From NCBI GenBank assembly GCA_017829075.1, contig JAGAJA010000028.1, positions 1 to 47,532 on the forward strand: 47,532 bases of DNA, read 5' to 3'. This document shows, in pieces, positions 43,592 through 47,532 of the stretch (the stretch's first letter is position 1; each line of letters begins with the position of its first letter). Position numbers and translations under genes: made by a program. Below the pieces are notes generated by a model. That model searched no databases. It saw nothing but the letters and a program-made list of their open reading frames with translations, and was not told the DNA's origin. The DNA is from Oscillospiraceae bacterium (lineage in GTDB: Bacteria > Bacillota_A > Clostridia > Oscillospirales > Ruminococcaceae).

Positions 43592-45610
43592 TCAGAAATA
43601 TATGCCTGCGCTCAAACCCCAGCCTCTGAACAGAGCGCTGGTGTTCTCCATCCACGGGTAAAGCGTGACACGAACAGCACAACTTTCACCATCTTCTTTT
43701 GTATCAAACACAAAGCTTACAGAAATACTATCATCAAACATCTGCTGATCGTACAACAGGTCGTAGGTCACCTTCTCGCTGTCCTGCTTTATTGCCGCAA
43801 GTATCTGCTCTGCGGTAAGGTCATTTATTGTAACGCTATACTGATAATCTATCAATACTCCGCTCAACGCCCATTTGTCATCAGCGTAATTGCCCATTTG
43901 TTTGTTAAAAGACCTTACAACGTCAGAGTACCACACCTCCGGGGTCACTGCCATGCCGCAGATCTCATCGAACAGTTCCGCTGATACATAGTAGTTCCTA
44001 CCCATTGCTTCGCCGTTCTTCATCTCATAGGTGATATAAACATTGTACACTTTATCCCGATATCCGCCGTTTACTGAAGTCGGATAATCAGACGCGCCTC
44101 CGTTGCCGTCCTTCGGGACAACATCATGGATCTCGGTGATAGTCTTGATTATAGCGGGATCAGTCGCGTTGAGGATATCATAGTTGAATGGTTTTTCATT
44201 GCTGTTGTGATCAACATGATACAAAGAAAGAGAAGCCGATGCAACGCTTCCGGTGTCGGGTACATAATACGCCATGCCGAAACCGTTCGAGAACGCCAGA
44301 ACTGCTGATATCGCCGCGCTCACTGCGACAGTTCCCGCCCATTTTGCCACCGACAGGTAGAATTTACGGAAAGCCTTACCGCTGATAAGCTCCATTATCA
44401 CATATATGATAAACGTTGAGATGATGAGTCCCATTGTCCAACCGACAGGATCGGCTGTGTAGCTGTTTGTTTCATCAGCCGCATATTTCAGGCTTGAGAA
44501 TATGACGTTGCACATCGGGAGCGACATTGTAAAGATTACAACTCCGGGTATAACAACATTCATTCCCTTATACACATAGGGCATACCCACACGCTCTGTC
44601 CTGCGGAATTTAATCAGGAAATACGCCCCCGCAAAGAATGCCAGCGTAAGAGCCAGCGCGGTAAAGCCGTACTCCGGACGGAATACCGGGAACATGGTAT
44701 TGCCAGACCATTCGGTGTATAGGCTTCCATATCCGAAATATGTGGTGGTCGTGAACAGGTTCACCACCGCCATAACAGCCATTCCCACCGGCGAAGTCGC
44801 TGATATAGCCAGCATACGCATTGTTCCGTCAGAGCCGTAGGTCGCCTGATCAATAAACATAAGAATCATCACATGGATCAGCGGCACTGCAATGTTTATA
44901 AGCACAGGATAAAGCCCCGCCTCCGCTTTCTTTCCGCAGACGGAGATCATCAGCAGGCTGAAAGCGATCTGCATTATGCAGGCGAAAAGCCCGGTGAACA
45001 TACACTGCACCGCTATTGACCGGTCCATTTCAAGCTGAGCGGCTTGGGGTGCAGGGTCGATTGACGTGTACAACTGACCGATAACGCAGTTCGTCAGGAT
45101 TATTCCCACCAGCACCGAGATGAGGTGTGGAAGAATGCTCCCAGTGAACACCGCCGCCAGATCTCCGAAAAATCTCGTATTGTGGTTTACCGGCAGGGAA
45201 TAGTCCATATCCACTGCATTCTTGTCATACAGGTAGCGGAAACCGCGCAGCGTTGTCACAAATGTGAAGATGAACAGCCCTATAAGGCAGAGAATACCGA
45301 TAATAGCGCCAGCCGAAACAAGCGACTGCATGGTTTCCTGAGTTCGGTACGCTGCATCAAGTGCGTTTGCTGCCTCCATTGTTCCAAGTTCAATGTTAAG
45401 CTCCCGTAATCTGACACAATCTGCATGGGCTGCCGCATATCCGTTCAGAAGTCCAAGAAACAGAGGATAGCTTAGCAGCGCGAAAATCCCGTTCATGATA
45501 AGCTGAGGTCTTAAAAACCGCAGCTTGTTGAGATAATACGGCAGGAACTTATAGAAAGCCCCTCCGGCTTTAGCCGGAAATGCCGTTTTAGCCGAGCTTT
45601 GAGCTGTCAT
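43592..45610 (-). CDS. ABC transporter permease with large external domain
   Basis: 672 residues from the ATG at 45610, with GGAGGTG seven bases upstream. It overlaps the ATPase gene by 23 bases. Residues about 20-45 start a hydrophobic region with roughly ten membrane segments in the first 450 residues. Residues about 480-670 form a soluble, probably external, beta-rich domain. I do not recognise the named family. By neighbours it is the membrane half of an exporter like the YtrB-F systems. The substrate is unknown. Confidence 0.8.
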   Translation of the reverse strand: MTAQSSAKTAFPAKAGGAFYKFLPYYLNKLRFLRPQLIMNGIFALLSYPLFLGLLNGYAAAHADCVRLRELNIELGTMEAANALDAAYRTQETMQSLVSAGAIIGILCLIGLFIFTFVTTLRGFRYLYDKNAVDMDYSLPVNHNTRFFGDLAAVFTGSILPHLISVLVGIILTNCVIGQLYTSIDPAPQAAQLEMDRSIAVQCMFTGLFACIMQIAFSLLMISVCGKKAEAGLYPVLINIAVPLIHVMILMFIDQATYGSDGTMRMLAISATSPVGMAVMAVVNLFTTTTYFGYGSLYTEWSGNTMFPVFRPEYGFTALALTLAFFAGAYFLIKFRRTERVGMPYVYKGMNVVIPGVVIFTMSLPMCNVIFSSLKYAADETNSYTADPVGWTMGLIISTFIIYVIMELISGKAFRKFYLSVAKWAGTVAVSAAISAVLAFSNGFGMAYYVPDTGSVASASLSLYHVDHNSNEKPFNYDILNATDPAIIKTITEIHDVVPKDGNGGASDYPTSVNGGYRDKVYNVYITYEMKNGEAMGRNYYVSAELFDEICGMAVTPEVWYSDVVRSFNKQMGNYADDKWALSGVLIDYQYSVTINDLTAEQILAAIKQDSEKVTYDLLYDQQMFDDSISVSFVFDTKEDGESCAVRVTLYPWMENTSALFRGWGLSAGIYF

Positions 45611-46490
45611 AGCCGAGCACCTCCATTTCGTAAACAAATATTTCCTCAAGCGACAGGGGCACTTCGTCATAAAGCTTCGGGGAGTGCTTCTCCACCGCCG
45701 CCCGGATAACCTCCCGGTCGCCCCTCGCGATAATATGCGTAACGCTTCCGCTGGTTTCCATGTGGAGTATATCCACACCGCCGCCGGCAAGCTGCTCCTT
45801 TGTCACCGGAGCGTCAAAGGCGGTCTGTATCTTGAATACACTGCCCTTTACGCTATCCAGCTCCCGGTCGAATACCACCTTTCCCGCATGGAGAAGTCCC
45901 ACGCGGTCGCAGAATTCGTCTATCTCTCCGAGATTATGGGAGCTGAAGATGACCGTCAGCCCTGTGTCCATCATTGCGTCAATGAGCATTTGCTTCACGA
46001 TTATTCGCATTGTCGGGTCAAGTCCGTCAAAGGCTTCGTCAAGGAACAGGTAGGGCGTTCTGCACGCGATCCCGCAGATCACCGCCGCCTGCCGCTTCAT
46101 GCCCTTTGAAAAGGTGTTCAGCCGCTTTTTCAGCGGAAGATTGAGCGCGGAATAAAGCTTCTGCCACAGTTCCTCCGAAAAACTGCTGTAAAACCGCTTG
46201 TAGTAGTTCTTCATCTCGGTGAGGGTCATGTTGTTGAACTGCACCGTTTCGTCGTTGATGAAGAACACCCGCTCCTTTGCCGGAGCGTTGTCGAATACCT
46301 TCTCACCATCGATGCGAACCTCACCGGAATTAAGCCGGTAGATCCCCGACAAAGCCCGCAGCAGCGTGGATTTTCCCGCGCCATTTGAGCCAAGCAATCC
46401 ATAGGCGCAGCCCTCCGGGATCGTGAGGCTTATCCCGTCCAGAGCGTTCTTGCCGTCAAACTGCATTACCGCGTCCTTTACTTCGATCAT
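45588..46490 (-). CDS. ABC transporter ATP-binding protein
   Basis: 300 residues. Walker A is GSNGAGKST at 34-42. The signature is diverged (FSKGMKRQ in place of LSGGQ), as is common in YtrB-type ATPases. Walker B is YLFLDEAFDGLD, and a switch His lies in IFSSHNLGEI. It drives the permease encoded next to it. The stop of gntR and its ATG abut at 46490. Confidence 0.9.
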   Translation of the reverse strand: MIEVKDAVMQFDGKNALDGISLTIPEGCAYGLLGSNGAGKSTLLRALSGIYRLNSGEVRIDGEKVFDNAPAKERVFFINDETVQFNNMTLTEMKNYYKRFYSSFSEELWQKLYSALNLPLKKRLNTFSKGMKRQAAVICGIACRTPYLFLDEAFDGLDPTMRIIVKQMLIDAMMDTGLTVIFSSHNLGEIDEFCDRVGLLHAGKVVFDRELDSVKGSVFKIQTAFDAPVTKEQLAGGGVDILHMETSGSVTHIIARGDREVIRAAVEKHSPKLYDEVPLSLEEIFVYEMEVLGYDSSKLG

Positions 46491-46870
46491 TATAAATCAC
46501 CGTTCCTCCCCTCGCTCCAGATGTTTTCTGCGAGCGATTTTATCTCGTCCAGACCAACTCCCGCGCGGCACGCATAGCGCAGCTCCTGCTCCGTTCGCCG
46601 GAGCGCTTCGCTCTTCACCGCCGCTGCCGCCGCCTTTTCGCCGGAAACATAACTTCCCTTTGCGGGTATCGAATAGATCAGCCCCGCCTGCTCAAGCTGC
46701 GCGTAGGCTTTCTGTACAGTGTTCGGGTTGATCCCGAACTGCTTTGCGACCTCCCGCACCGCCGGAAGCTTTTCGTCCGGAGAAAGCTCCCCGGAGGACA
46801 CCAGCCGGGCGATACCGTCATAAAGCTGCTCGTAGATAGGCAGCTTTCCCTCCAGCCGTATGTTAAGCAT
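46490..46870 (-). CDS. GntR-family regulator, YtrA type
   Basis: 126 residues from the ATG at 46870, with AAAGGAGG six bases upstream. An upstream ATG at 46963 would run through the promoter. The winged-helix domain (IYEQLYDGIARLVSSGELSPDEKLPAVREVAKQFGINPNTVQKAYAQLEQAGLI, cited for motif identity, residues 9-63) is followed by a short helical tail and no effector domain, which defines the YtrA subfamily. It probably represses its own ABC operon through the inverted repeat at 46908-46934. Confidence 0.9.
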   Translation of the reverse strand: MLNIRLEGKLPIYEQLYDGIARLVSSGELSPDEKLPAVREVAKQFGINPNTVQKAYAQLEQAGLIYSIPAKGSYVSGEKAAAAAVKSEALRRTEQELRYACRAGVGLDEIKSLAENIWSEGRNGDL

Positions 46871-46907
46871 TTTCTGCCTCCTTTCGGTATTATGTATTAA
46901 GTGTATC

Positions 46908-46934
46908 AACTGTATTATCTGTGTTGGTACAGTT
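46908..46934. promoter_or_regulatory. Probable GntR operator
   Basis: AACTGTA (46908-46914) and TACAGTT (46928-46934) form a perfect 7-base inverted repeat with a 13-base spacer. It adjoins the -10 and covers the transcription start, a good position for repression. Confidence 0.65.
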
Positions 46935-46963
46935 ATTATAGCACAGGATTTTTGATTTGTCAA
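46935..46963 (-). promoter_or_regulatory. Consensus promoter of the gntR-ABC operon
   Basis: TTGACA (46963-46958), a 17-base spacer and TATAAT (46940-46935): a perfect vegetative-type promoter. Confidence 0.85.
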
Positions 46964-47044
46964 TAGTTTCCGGGAAAAATTTTTGTTATTTTGATGAGAA
47001 AGGTTTTGGCGGGGATAAATTGGAATTTGTCGGGGAGTTTTGCT

Positions 47045-47200
47045 TGTAACTTAGCGCGAAGCGCAACTGTTTTTCGCTTCCTTTTGGCTTCCAAAAGGAA
47101 GCGGGGTGTGGGGCAGCGCCCCACTACTCGGCGCGATAGCGCGTAAACGCGTCAGAAGCGCTAAAGGGGTCACAGGGGGAAAACAAGAGTTTTCCCCCTG
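47045..47200. repeat. Hairpin-rich repeat family B, left copy
   Basis: A series of perfect hairpins: GCTTCCTTTTGG stem at 47076-47102, GTGGGGC/GCCCCAC at 47108-47124, and CAGGGGGAAAAC/GTTTTCCCCCTG at 47173-47200. The same order appears in reverse complement at 47355-47532. No gene is supported here. An extra 13-bp GTCTGTGGCTGCT hairpin follows at 47200-47228. Confidence 0.8.
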
Positions 47201-47329
47201 TCTGTGGCTGCTTACAGCAGCCACAGACAACTACATCACCGCGCGTTTTCGGTGGGGCTTGCCACTCTTCTTTACTGATTATATTTAAACTCCAAAATTA
47301 CAGCTAGGCAAGGAATTTATTGAGTTTGT

Positions 47330-47532
47330 CAATGCCTGCTCCGCAGGCATTGACCGGGGGAAAACTCTTGTTTTCCCCCGCGCCCCTTTAGCGCTTTTTT
47401 ACGCGTATAGCGGCGCTCCGCGCCGAGTAGCGCGCTGCCGCGCGAGTGGTGGGGCTTTGCCCCACACCCAACATCCTTTTTTGCCAAAAGGAATCGAAAA
47501 GAATTTTTACGCGCTTCGCGCGGGAGTCGCCG
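47330..47532. repeat. Hairpin-rich repeat family B, right copy (inverted)
   Basis: Reverse-complement relative of 47045-47200: GGGGGAAAAC/GTTTTCCCCC at 47355-47378, AGCGCTTTTTTACGCGT, GTGGGGC/GCCCCAC near 47452-47465, and CCTTTT..AAAAGG. A separate CAATGCCTGC/GCAGGCATTG hairpin lies at 47330-47352. The copy runs to the window end. The space between copies (47229-47329) is unremarkable. Confidence 0.8.

Noticed and set aside
46964..47532. Small open frames (for example 47106-47288) as genes
   Set aside because: They run through hairpin repeats, lack ribosome binding sites and have low-complexity translations.

Overview
The window looks like a chromosomal segment of an anaerobic, flagellated member of the Clostridia, most like the Ruminococcaceae/Oscillospiraceae. 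The evidence is a homodimeric-type pyruvate:ferredoxin oxidoreductase, a secreted protein with a type I dockerin, a Gram-positive fla/che gene order (FliY instead of a short FliN, FlbD, the TIGR02530 hook protein, sigma-28 at the end of the operon), CarD, and strong AGGAGG ribosome binding sites. The species cannot be named from the sequence alone.

Layout. (1) 1-10.1 kb: a palindromic repeat, CarD (minus), an ECF sigma factor with a large membrane-anchored Asp/Pro-rich protein (plus), a NusG-II domain protein, and a class A penicillin-binding protein behind a highly structured leader. A second copy of the palindromic repeat follows. A minus-strand pair then couples a second ECF sigma factor to a membrane-anchored protein with two M23 peptidase domains. 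(2) 10.3-16.8 kb (minus): smpB, a leucine-rich/FIVAR/dockerin protein, and nifJ with its own promoter and terminator. (3) 17.0-43.3 kb (minus): one nearly continuous fla/che cluster read from flgB to cheD: flgB-flgC-fliE-fliF-fliG-fliH-fliI-fliJ-fliK-flgD-TIGR02530-flgE-flbD-motA-motB-fliM-fliY-cheY-fliO-fliP-fliQ-fliR-flhB-flhA-fliA-flgF-like-flgG-cheC-cheD. (4) 43.5-46.9 kb (minus): a GntR (YtrA-type) regulator, an ABC ATPase and a permease. (5) 46.9-47.5 kb: non-coding, with two copies of a long hairpin-rich repeat in inverted orientation.

How it works together. The cluster encodes the rod, MS ring, switch, export gate and ATPase, hook, stator and sigma-28. It also encodes chemotaxis adaptation and CheY-P removal proteins (CheC, CheD, FliY, CheY). 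It lacks flhF, flhG, fliL, cheA, cheW, cheB, cheR and filament genes. Expression seems to start at a vegetative-type promoter before flgB, with further likely promoters before motB, in the cheY-fliO gap and before flhA. The most unusual sites are the flhA start region, which has no in-frame ATG, GTG or TTG, and the cheY-fliO gap, which holds a promoter-like sequence, a duplicated terminator arm and a U-tailed terminator next to the fliO ribosome binding site. The ECF sigma factor fused by overlap to a double-M23 membrane protein, whose second peptidase domain has lost a catalytic histidine, is the best candidate for a little-described envelope-sensing system.
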